Below, piece after piece: positions 44,274 through 52,173 of a stretch of 64,000 nt of DNA. Each line of letters opens with the position of its first letter. The first letter of the stretch is position 1. This stretch comes from DATFJT01 sp965230755 (GTDB taxonomy: Bacteria > Bacteroidota > Bacteroidia > Chitinophagales > Saprospiraceae), in contig CBDDLT010000004.1 of assembly GCA_965230755.1 (NCBI GenBank), forward strand, positions 124,001 to 188,000, read 5' to 3'. The position numbers and the translations under genes were made by a program. A model generated the notes under the pieces. The model was not told where the DNA came from, ran no database searches, and saw only the letters and a program-made list of their open reading frames with translations.

Positions 44274-44519
44274 ATGAGTAACGATATATTTAACACCCTA
44301 AAAAGTATAATGGAGCCTTATGTTGAAGATGAATCCATTTTGGAAACACTTCAACCGGATTCAAACATTATGGAAAGCCTTAAGGTAGATTCTGTTGATC
44401 TTGTAGAGATTGTCCTTGATATCGAAGAGAAATTCAATATCCAAATCGAAGATCAACTTATTGAGAAGATGAGAACACCTCAGGACATTGTAAATGTCAT
44501 TCAGGAAAAAATGGCTTAG
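44274..44519 (+). CDS. Acyl carrier protein
   Basis: This 81-residue acidic protein has the phosphopantetheine site DSVDLVEIVLDIEEKF with Ser40 and the usual four-helix pattern. The motif is DSVDL rather than the DSLDxVEL of primary-metabolism ACPs. It directly follows the KAS-like gene, so the two are probably a dedicated pair. Its stop overlaps the convergent GT4 stop. Confidence 0.93.
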   Translation: MSNDIFNTLKSIMEPYVEDESILETLQPDSNIMESLKVDSVDLVEIVLDIEEKFNIQIEDQLIEKMRTPQDIVNVIQEKMA

Positions 44520-45619
44520 TCCATTCCTTCCTCAGTTATTTCAATAAATAATCTAATATACTGGTCGACGGTCTCTTTCAGCGGAAAGAGCCTTTTTTCT
44601 GTTGATTTCCAGCGCTGATCTTTAGCTTCTGACATGGCTTTGGAAAGTGAACGCGCATCTAGCTTTTCCATAGGAATGTATTGTCCGCTTATTGTTTCTT
44701 TCAAAGCTCCTTGTTGCGAAGAGATAAGCGGTATACCCATCGCAGCTGCTTCCACTCCTACGAAACCAAAGCCTTCACTATAAGAGGGAATAACGATACA
44801 AGAAGCCCTGCACATTTCTCTCTTCAACTCTTCGAATGGAAGACTCGCAATGAGTTTGATGCGACTTCTATACTGAAGGTCTTCTATCTTTCTATTGATC
44901 CTTTGAGATAATCTCCGGGGATAATCCGGGATGATCATAGTTATGGTTGAATCCTTTGATTGAGCCAAAAAATTATCCGCTGCGGCCAATAAGAAGTCTA
45001 TGCCCTTGCTCACTCCAAGTCTTCCCAGGAACAAAGCATTAAAACCTTCATTAGGAGGAACCCAGCTTCCATTCCATTCATCGTAATCAATGCCGTTGTA
45101 TATCCGTGTTATATCAACCTTCGGTCTTCTCTTTTCTATTCGACCCTTGCTAAAGTCGGATACAGTAACTATTCGATCATAGGGAAGAGATACTACCACC
45201 TGCTCGAAACTGTAATAGAGAATTCTCTGTAACACGGACAGATATGGTAAGCGAAACCACAACTTACCCCAATACTCATGAAAACTGATGCTCAATGGCT
45301 TCCTCGCTCTTCTGGCAGCCAGATAAGCCGGTATTCCAGCTGTATAACTTGAAGTATGAATGATATCCGCCTGTTTGGCCAATTCCTTCGCTTTAGGAAC
45401 TGCGGCATATACAAAAGCAAAGCGATTAGAACAATTGATCCTATATATTTTTACTCCGTCCAAGTCTTCTTCGGTATCGAGCTCAGCGGAGTGCTGAGTA
45501 GTCAAAACAGTTACCTCGTGACCTGCCTGTACCAAACTTCTGGTCAAACTTAAAAATAGCGTTTCAGCGCCACCAACGTAGGGATGAAAATGTTCTAATA
45601 CAAAGAGAATTTTTATCAT
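44516..45619 (-). CDS. Family 4 glycosyltransferase
   Basis: This 367-residue GT-B enzyme has MIKILFVLEHFHPYVGGAET at its start, HTSSYTAGIPAYLAAR in the N-terminal domain, FLGRLGVSKGIDFLLAA and the EX7E motif in YSEGFGFVGVEAAAMG. It is typical of family 4 enzymes of lipopolysaccharide, capsule or exopolysaccharide assembly. It is convergent with the ACP gene and is the last gene I place in the glycan locus. ATG 45619 is chosen because conserved sequence begins there. ATG at 45631 is four codons upstream. Confidence 0.93.
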   Translation of the reverse strand: MIKILFVLEHFHPYVGGAETLFLSLTRSLVQAGHEVTVLTTQHSAELDTEEDLDGVKIYRINCSNRFAFVYAAVPKAKELAKQADIIHTSSYTAGIPAYLAARRARKPLSISFHEYWGKLWFRLPYLSVLQRILYYSFEQVVVSLPYDRIVTVSDFSKGRIEKRRPKVDITRIYNGIDYDEWNGSWVPPNEGFNALFLGRLGVSKGIDFLLAAADNFLAQSKDSTITMIIPDYPRRLSQRINRKIEDLQYRSRIKLIASLPFEELKREMCRASCIVIPSYSEGFGFVGVEAAAMGIPLISSQQGALKETISGQYIPMEKLDARSLSKAMSEAKDQRWKSTEKRLFPLKETVDQYIRLFIEITEEGMD

Positions 45620-45637
45620 TTCATGCACCAAATCGCA

Positions 45638-46891
45638 TTAGAAAAGACCAGTACACCACTTCATCAACAGAGCACAGATAATGGCTCCATAGGTACCTAA
45701 AGCATAACCCAATACAGCCATCAAAACTCCAACTGCCGCCAACGAGGGACTGAAAGCAGAAGCTACAATCGGCGCTGAAGCAGCACCTCCTATATTCGCC
45801 TGACTTCCCACTGCAACAAAGAAGAAAGGAGCTTTTATCAATTTAGCTACTACAAGTAGAATGATTACATGGATGATCATCCACACAAATCCAACCGCAA
45901 ATAAACCAAGGTTTTCAAAGATCTCGAGGATGTTCATCTTCATTCCAATGGTGGCCACAAGGATATATATAAAAACAGAACCCATTCTGGATGCACCTAC
46001 CCCTTCCAGTTTTCGATACTTGGTAAAACTCAAGCTTAAGCCAATGGTTGTTGCAATGACGATTAGCCAAAAGAAATGGGATAGCAGAGAATTGAGGTTG
46101 TAGGATTTAAGGGTTTCTGAAACACCCTCCAAGGCTCCCAAAATCATATCGGATCCTAAATGTCCTAAAGATACTGCTCCAAATGCTATTCCGACCAATA
46201 TAAAAACATCCTTTAAACTAGGGATGCGCTCTACACTTGCACGGTAATTGGCCATTGTATTCTTTAATTCGGTAATAGCAGAGTTATCTGCTTTCAAATA
46301 AGCATCTATTCTATCGCTAATACTGGCCCCATACAAAAGGAATCCCATCCAAATGTTCGCGACGATGACGTCTACCACTATCATCGAAGCAAAAATAGTA
46401 TCACCTACTTCGAATATTTCTTTCATCGCGGTCTGATTCGCTCCTCCTCCGATCCAGGATCCCGCAACAGTAGAAAGTCCCCTCCATACCTGCTCGATAT
46501 CCGCATTGATCAAATCCGGAAAGACACTCATGACGACAAAGAGTGCAATTGGACCTCCTATGATAATCCCTATGGTAGCCGCAAAGAACATGATTATGGC
46601 TTTATAACCCAAGTTCATTATACCTTTAAAATCTATACTCAAACACAACAAAACTAAACTCGCCGGAAGCAAGTATCTGGATGCCACATAGTATAAATTA
46701 GAGTCTTCCGTATCGATCAAGCCCAACGGCTCATGAAGCAAAGCGGGCACAAAATAACAGAGCAATAGAGCAGGTACGAACTTATAGAACTTAACCCAAC
46801 CGGGATGCTTCGAGGAAGAGGTCTGAAAAATAATAGCCAAAACGACCATTAAAATACCAAATGCAATAGTGTCTTTGTATAGTATATCCAT
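45638..46891 (-). CDS. DUF819 family membrane protein
   Basis: This 417-residue polytopic membrane protein belongs to the DUF819 family. Landmarks are TVAGSWIGGGANQTAMKEIF, DVIVANIWMGFLLYGAS and ANIGGAASAPIVASAFSPSL. It resembles sodium/solute transporters with two inverted repeats, but no substrate is established. It lies 18 bp upstream of the GT4 start codon on the same strand and may be cotranscribed with it, though I see no functional link. Confidence 0.9.
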   Translation of the reverse strand: MDILYKDTIAFGILMVVLAIIFQTSSSKHPGWVKFYKFVPALLLCYFVPALLHEPLGLIDTEDSNLYYVASRYLLPASLVLLCLSIDFKGIMNLGYKAIIMFFAATIGIIIGGPIALFVVMSVFPDLINADIEQVWRGLSTVAGSWIGGGANQTAMKEIFEVGDTIFASMIVVDVIVANIWMGFLLYGASISDRIDAYLKADNSAITELKNTMANYRASVERIPSLKDVFILVGIAFGAVSLGHLGSDMILGALEGVSETLKSYNLNSLLSHFFWLIVIATTIGLSLSFTKYRKLEGVGASRMGSVFIYILVATIGMKMNILEIFENLGLFAVGFVWMIIHVIILLVVAKLIKAPFFFVAVGSQANIGGAASAPIVASAFSPSLAAVGVLMAVLGYALGTYGAIICALLMKWCTGLF

Positions 46892-46973
46892 AGTGGAGAT
46901 GTTAAATCTTCACTAAATTAAGAATTATGGGATGATTTTAGAATTATGTTTATAGTCAAGAAGGATGGATTTT

Positions 46974-46988
46974 GGTGATCAGTGATTA
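46974..46988. repeat. Intergenic repeat, inverted part (GGTGATCAGTGATTA)
   Basis: The reverse complement TAATCACTGATCACC shares ACTGATCACC exactly with 20068-20077, so this is an inverted member of the same repeat family. It faces the direct copy at 47101-47154 in the same gap. Confidence 0.55.
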
Positions 46989-47100
46989 ATGGCTTCTAAT
47001 CTGTTCTGGCAATCTACATCCGAATTGCACCTAAAACATGCATCCCAAATCCTATCTCCAAAAAAACCAAAGACCAACAATCTTCAGCACTGAAAAAAAT

Positions 47101-47154
47101 ATCACCGATCACAAATCACTAATAACTGATAACTGATAACTGACCACTAATAAC
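47101..47154. repeat. Intergenic repeat, copy B (ATCACTAATAACTGAT family)
   Basis: This stretch has AATCACTAATAACTGAT (47114-47130), identical to 20057-20073, followed by two more AACTGATAACTGA-like units. It ends just beyond the 3' end of bamA, mirroring copy A, which lies just beyond the 3' end of the GCS2-CBS gene. Confidence 0.7.
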
Positions 47155-47160
47155 AAATTT

Positions 47161-49686
47161 CTAATCCGGCTCGAATCCTAAGTAGAAATTAAAGGTTCCG
47201 TTCTGAAGACCGATATCCGGGATATTCTGATCGAGGCCCACACCATAATCCAGACCCAAAAGACCAAACATCGGAAGGAATACTCTGGCACCAATACCGA
47301 CGGATCTCTGGAAGTCAAAAGGAGTAAAGTCCTTAAATCTATCAAAGGTCTTAGCTCCCTCAGCAAAAGCCAGAACATATATCGTCGACTGTGGATTGGC
47401 ACTTACAGGAAATCGCAGTTCCATATTCATCTTATTGATGATAGGAAGCGCTTCACCTTCGTTTAGGATTTGGTTCTGCTCATAACCTCTCAAAATGAAA
47501 ATATCAGCTCCGACTACCCCATTGAAGTTTCCTCCTTGCTGCAAAGGATCCTTTTGAAGTATAAATCGCTCAAACGGCGAAATACCAATTTGCCTGTTAT
47601 ACGTACCTACAAAACCCATTTTAGTCGAGGTCTTCAACACCAATTTTCCAACTAAAGTGGTATACCACTCAAAATCCAATCTCCACTTATGGTATTCCAA
47701 CCATCGATATCTCGTCTGATCATCTACAACACTATAGTCATCGATATTTCTAAACCATTTCGAATGCGGGAGCGTGAATTCCGAAGTCAAGGATATCAGA
47801 GATCCCTCTGTAGGAAATAATGGATTGTTAACTGAGTTTCTCGCTAACCTGACTGTAAAACTCTGGTTGTTAAAGTTCCCATCGGTCACGGGTTCTCCAC
47901 GATTGTTAAAGAACAATCCTCGCTGCCATCCATCCAGCTTATACGTCGTAAAGTTAAGGTTGGTCGAAATAATAAAGTTATCGTCCGGCCAACGCAATCT
48001 TGTCGACAATCCAACCGTAGTTCTGAATATTCTCAGTTTATTTGGATTCGTAGTACTTCCAGGGTTGAAGTCATTCAAGGTAGAAAAGGCTGCCACACTA
48101 AGTGAGGTAGGCTTTTTACCACCTAACCAAGGTTCTGTGAAAGAGAAATTCAAAGAGCGATAGAATTCTCCATTACTTTGACCTCTGATGGATAATCGCT
48201 GTCCATCTCCTTGTGGTACTGGCTGCCATGCCTCTTTACTAAGAATATTCCGAAGGCTAAAGTTGTTAAAACTCATACCTATGGTACCGATAACCTGGCC
48301 AGCACCCCATCCGGCGGATAGCTCCAATTGATCAGAAGATTTTTCCTCTAACTCATAGATAATATCCACCGTACCTTTTTCAGCATTAACCGGCGTATTA
48401 ATTCCCAAACTCTCCGGATTAAAATATCCCAGGTTAACAATTTCTCTTTGTGATCTAATGATATCGGAACGACTAAACTTCTGAGAAGGTCTCGTTCTTA
48501 ACTCTCTTCGAATGACATGCTCATGAGTCTTATCATTGCCCTTGATCTCTACACGGTCAATAGTGGCTTGCGGTCCTTCGAAAATCCTCATTTCAAGGTC
48601 TATCGTATCTTGTCGAATAGCTTTCTCAATGGGATCAATTCTAAAAAATAAATAACCATTATCTAGGTAGAGGGATGAAACATCTCTTCCATCCACCGCA
48701 TTATAGGTCAATCTGGAATCCAATAGTTCCCTATTGTAAACATCTCCTTTCTTAATACCAAGGATTCGGTCCAGGGCATTGTCCTCGTATATCGTGTTAC
48801 CCTTCCATTCTATATCTCCAAAATAGTAGCGATTCCCCTCTTCGAAAAAGATATCTATGTTCAAAAGGCCCTTCTCGTCTCTCCATATACTATCGCCTAA
48901 AATTCGAGCATCTCTAAACCCATTGTTATTAGCAAAAAGTACAACGGATTCCAGGTCTTCTTCATAATCGGCCGCAAGAAAAACAGACTTTTTAAGGAAT
49001 GCCCTTTTCATCTTGGTATTCTTCATCTTCTTTCTCAGCTTCCTCTCAACTATCTCCTCATTTCCAATGAAGTTAATATTCTTGATCTTGACTTTATCGC
49101 CCTCGTCTATTTTAAATACCAGTCGAATATTATTCGCTCTGCTTTCATCTACTTTTTCTTCTATTTCGACACTGGCATCCAAGTATCCATTCTCCTTGAA
49201 AAAATCCTTAATGGCTTTGATGGCATTATTCTTATCATTTTCGGTTACAATGGATCCCTTAACCAAAAAGGGTTCGATGGCCGAATTCAAATCCTCGTGT
49301 TTTTGCTTCTTGACTCCTTCGAAACTATGTCTTGAATACCTGGATCTCTCTTTGACAATTAAACGTAGAAAGATAGTTTCGCTCTCTATTCTATCTATGT
49401 GAAATTGTACATCTTCAAAAAGATGTAAATTATATAGTCTCTTAATCGCCCGTGGAATCTCTGCGCCAGGAACGCGAATAGTGCTTCCCAACTTCAGTCC
49501 GGAAATTGACCTCAACGCATTAGCATCAGAATACTGTGCACCCACGACTTCTATTCCTCCGACTTCATAGGTCTTAGGGTTCTGATAGTCAAGGTCCAAT
49601 CCATTCTGAGCTCCCAAATGGAAAAACGCGAAAAGCGATATAACTAAACCAAGAATAAACTTCATCAATTTGTTTTTCAGTAACAT
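47161..49686 (-). CDS. bamA: Outer membrane protein assembly factor BamA
   Basis: This 841-residue outer-membrane protein has a signal peptide (KFILGLVISLFAFFHLGAQ), about five POTRA domains in the N-terminal half and a C-terminal 16-strand barrel. The barrel contains LSAGWGAGQVIGTIGMSF, LRGYEQNQIL and the closing IGLQNGTFNFYLGFEP. It inserts beta-barrel proteins into the outer membrane. The start is uncertain. ATG 49686 (MLLKNKLMKF) and ATG 49665 (MKFILGL) both precede the signal peptide. uppS lies upstream on the same strand, a usual neighbour. Confidence 0.96.
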   Translation of the reverse strand: MLLKNKLMKFILGLVISLFAFFHLGAQNGLDLDYQNPKTYEVGGIEVVGAQYSDANALRSISGLKLGSTIRVPGAEIPRAIKRLYNLHLFEDVQFHIDRIESETIFLRLIVKERSRYSRHSFEGVKKQKHEDLNSAIEPFLVKGSIVTENDKNNAIKAIKDFFKENGYLDASVEIEEKVDESRANNIRLVFKIDEGDKVKIKNINFIGNEEIVERKLRKKMKNTKMKRAFLKKSVFLAADYEEDLESVVLFANNNGFRDARILGDSIWRDEKGLLNIDIFFEEGNRYYFGDIEWKGNTIYEDNALDRILGIKKGDVYNRELLDSRLTYNAVDGRDVSSLYLDNGYLFFRIDPIEKAIRQDTIDLEMRIFEGPQATIDRVEIKGNDKTHEHVIRRELRTRPSQKFSRSDIIRSQREIVNLGYFNPESLGINTPVNAEKGTVDIIYELEEKSSDQLELSAGWGAGQVIGTIGMSFNNFSLRNILSKEAWQPVPQGDGQRLSIRGQSNGEFYRSLNFSFTEPWLGGKKPTSLSVAAFSTLNDFNPGSTTNPNKLRIFRTTVGLSTRLRWPDDNFIISTNLNFTTYKLDGWQRGLFFNNRGEPVTDGNFNNQSFTVRLARNSVNNPLFPTEGSLISLTSEFTLPHSKWFRNIDDYSVVDDQTRYRWLEYHKWRLDFEWYTTLVGKLVLKTSTKMGFVGTYNRQIGISPFERFILQKDPLQQGGNFNGVVGADIFILRGYEQNQILNEGEALPIINKMNMELRFPVSANPQSTIYVLAFAEGAKTFDRFKDFTPFDFQRSVGIGARVFLPMFGLLGLDYGVGLDQNIPDIGLQNGTFNFYLGFEPD

Positions 49687-49824
49687 CGATAGTAATAAGC
49701 GCGGAAAATTAGTCAAAATTCAGTTAATCTCAAGACTTAAATCTTCTTCTTAACTTCACTTTAAGTTTCACGGCTTGAACAAAATCTCTAACGAACTAAG
49801 AAAGATCTAAATTGTAGACCCTAC

Positions 49825-50580
49825 TTATTCAGATGTATTTTCGAGCTGATCCCCTGTCATTCCAAACCTTCGCTCTCTGTTTTGAAAACTCAAAATGGCT
49901 TCAAAAAGCATCTCTTTTCTGAAATCAGGCCACATGACCGGCGTAAAGTATAACTCAGCATAAGCCAGTTGCCAAAGCAAAAAATTGGATAATCGATGCT
50001 CTCCACTGGTCCTTATAAGTAATTCGGGGTCGGGAATATTCTTTGTAGATAAGTATTGCTCAAAACTATTTTCGTTAAAATCATTCGGTTTTAGGATACC
50101 ATTTTTCAGATCTTCCGAAACTTTTCGAATACCGTTCACAATGTCCCATTTGCCACTATAATTCAAGGCCAACACTAGCGTCATTCTCGAATTATCTTCC
50201 GTCTTCTTTATTCCATCCTCCAGGGCCTTTCTAGTTTTTTCGGGAAGCTTGCTCAAGTCTCCAATAGCTTGAAGCTTGATATCATTCTTATTCAGAGTTT
50301 TGATCTCTCTACCCAAGGTTTCCACAAGTAGACTCATCAGTGCATTGACTTCAAACTTTGGTCTTCTCCAATTCTCTGTCGAGAAGGCATAAAGGGTAAG
50401 ATATGATACCCCAAGTTCTGCACAAGCCTCCGTAACATCTCTAACCGATTGGACTCCATTTTTATGTCCAAACACCCTCGCTTTTCCCCTACTCTTGGCC
50501 CAACGACCGTTGCCATCCATAATGACAGCAATATGTTCCGGAATTACTCCCTGTGCTATTTGATCCTTTAAATCTTTCAT
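49825..50580 (-). CDS. uppS: Undecaprenyl (polyprenyl) diphosphate synthase
   Basis: This 251-residue enzyme makes the C55 lipid carrier for cell-wall and glycan assembly by cis-prenyl chain extension. The catalytic region is VIMDGNGRWAK with Asp22. Also visible are SYLTLYAFSTENWRR, the LNYSGKWDI segment and PDLLIRT-type EPELLIRTSGEHRLSNFLLWQ-like sequence with the conserved Arg-Thr-Ser-Gly-Glu. ATG 50580 was chosen and removes a 22-residue hydrophobic extension. The product supplies the carrier used by the nearby WecA/TagO-like enzyme and the glycan locus. Confidence 0.97.
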   Translation of the reverse strand: MKDLKDQIAQGVIPEHIAVIMDGNGRWAKSRGKARVFGHKNGVQSVRDVTEACAELGVSYLTLYAFSTENWRRPKFEVNALMSLLVETLGREIKTLNKNDIKLQAIGDLSKLPEKTRKALEDGIKKTEDNSRMTLVLALNYSGKWDIVNGIRKVSEDLKNGILKPNDFNENSFEQYLSTKNIPDPELLIRTSGEHRLSNFLLWQLAYAELYFTPVMWPDFRKEMLFEAILSFQNRERRFGMTGDQLENTSE

Positions 50581-50704
50581 ATTTTCAGTAAAAAATAAAG
50601 ATAACAAAAATGTAAAGACAAGCATTAAACGACTCCACCTGCACAATCCCTTTTCTCCGGACTTCTATTTCTTTGAATTGAACCAGATATTTAGCTTTAT
50701 AATG

Positions 50705-50712
50705 TACCTTTG
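50705..50712 (+). promoter_or_regulatory. Possible -7 promoter box (TAnnTTTG)
   Basis: TACCTTTG fits the -7 consensus, 39 bp upstream of the GTG of the WecA/TagO-like gene. The nearest TTG (50678-50680) is about 24 bp upstream, slightly more than usual, so this is weak. Confidence 0.3.
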
Positions 50713-50751
50713 GAGCATATCTGCTTTTAACAATATTAGAATTATAGGATC

Positions 50752-51801
50752 GTGTTCGATATTACTTTAGCCTTTATATCGGCTTTCATCATTACCTTCT
50801 ATGCTATACCTTCTATCATATTGGTAGCAAAGAAGAAAAGACTCTTTGACGAACCTGGAGAGCGGCGAGCTCATACGGTGAGTACACCATCTTTGGGAGG
50901 AATTGCCATTTATGCCGGAGTAGTATTTGCCGTTATCATGTGGACACCTTTTAGTTTCTTTGCCGATTTACAATACATTCTAGCGGCCTATATTCTCATC
51001 TTCCTTATTGGTGCAAAGGATGATATTGTCCCGATGGATGCCTGGAAGAAACTAATCGGACAGTTATTGGCTGCAGTTATTCTGGTGGTGAAGTCGAATG
51101 TTAAGATAGACAGTTTATACGGTATTTTTGGAGTGTATGAGCTACCTGATCTCATTGCCATTCCTCTAAGCATTTTGGTTATTCTTATCATCATCAATGC
51201 CTTTAATCTTATCGATGGTATCAATGGGCTCTCCGGTAGCATTGCCCTTCTGATTTGCTCTTTGTTTGGAACATGGTTCTTTCTTACGGATTTCTTAGAC
51301 TTGGCTATCGTTGCGTTTGCTACTGTGGGTTCGATCATCGCCTTTTTAAAATACAACTATACTCCAGCCAAGATATTTATGGGGGATACGGGATCTTTAT
51401 TCCTCGGCACAACTTGCTCCTTCCTTGCCATTAAATTCATACAACTGAACGCTACAATACCGGATTCCATCTACTATTTTCAATCGGCACCAGTAATTAC
51501 AGTGGCCATACTGATCCATCCACTGTTTGACACACTCCGTGTATTTATTAAGCGAGCGATGAAGGGGAAATCACCATTCAGTCCTGACAAAAATCACCTA
51601 CATCATATGTTATTAGCAACTGGACTCAGTCACATGAGTGCCACTGGTGTTTTGGTGCTCAGCAACATAGTTTTTATTCTAATTGCATGGAACTTGAGAT
51701 ACCTGGACCCCATACTCTTAACCCTTCTTTTATTTGGATTTGCTTCCTTGGCTTCGGGATTTCTCTATTTATACAGTAAAAGATTTGATCGCGGTCAATG
51801 A
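50752..51801 (+). CDS. Undecaprenyl-phosphate HexNAc-1-phosphate transferase (WecA/TagO/MraY family)
   Basis: This 349-residue membrane enzyme has about ten helices. It contains KKKRLFDEPGERRAHTVSTPSLGG, the metal-binding FLIGAKDDIVPMDAWKK, NAFNLIDGINGLSG, FMGDTGSLFLG and the cytoplasmic HLHH loop at 277-284. It transfers a sugar-1-phosphate from UDP-HexNAc to the lipid carrier, starting O-antigen- or teichoic-acid-like glycans. It starts with GTG 50752. It overlaps the fluC gene by ATGA at 51798-51801. Confidence 0.93.
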   Translation: MFDITLAFISAFIITFYAIPSIILVAKKKRLFDEPGERRAHTVSTPSLGGIAIYAGVVFAVIMWTPFSFFADLQYILAAYILIFLIGAKDDIVPMDAWKKLIGQLLAAVILVVKSNVKIDSLYGIFGVYELPDLIAIPLSILVILIIINAFNLIDGINGLSGSIALLICSLFGTWFFLTDFLDLAIVAFATVGSIIAFLKYNYTPAKIFMGDTGSLFLGTTCSFLAIKFIQLNATIPDSIYYFQSAPVITVAILIHPLFDTLRVFIKRAMKGKSPFSPDKNHLHHMLLATGLSHMSATGVLVLSNIVFILIAWNLRYLDPILLTLLLFGFASLASGFLYLYSKRFDRGQ

Positions 51802-52163
51802 AAACTGTTGTACTTATATTTTTAGGAGGTGGATTCGGCAGCCTGGCGCGTTACGGCTTTTATAGAATCCTGGATTCGGGATCACTATTCCCTTTTGGAA
51901 CTTTCGTTGCCAATATTATAAGCTCTTTTTTACTCGGATATATAATTGGAAATTTCAAAATGGAAGACCCTAACCATCCTTATTATTTGCTACTTGGCGT
52001 GGGCTTTTGCGGTGCGTTCAGTACTTTCAGTACCTTCAGCTGGGAAAGCTTTGACCTCCTGACAAAGGCGCAATATTTTACCTCATTCCTATATATCACC
52101 ACAAGTTTTTTATTAGGGATTCTTGCTGTATATTTAGGTTTACTTTGCACAGAAAACGGTTAG
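51798..52163 (+). CDS. crcB: Fluoride ion channel FluC (CrcB family)
   Basis: This 121-residue membrane protein has four helices and the CrcB/Fluc signatures GGGFGSLARYG, GTFVANIISSFLLG and GFCGAFSTFSTFSWE. It forms a dual-topology dimer that exports fluoride. Its ATG overlaps the previous stop (ATGA), so it is coupled to the WecA/TagO-like gene. No fluoride riboswitch was seen, as expected for an internal operon gene. Confidence 0.95.
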   Translation: MKTVVLIFLGGGFGSLARYGFYRILDSGSLFPFGTFVANIISSFLLGYIIGNFKMEDPNHPYYLLLGVGFCGAFSTFSTFSWESFDLLTKAQYFTSFLYITTSFLLGILAVYLGLLCTENG

Positions 52164-52173
52164 CGAATTAAGC

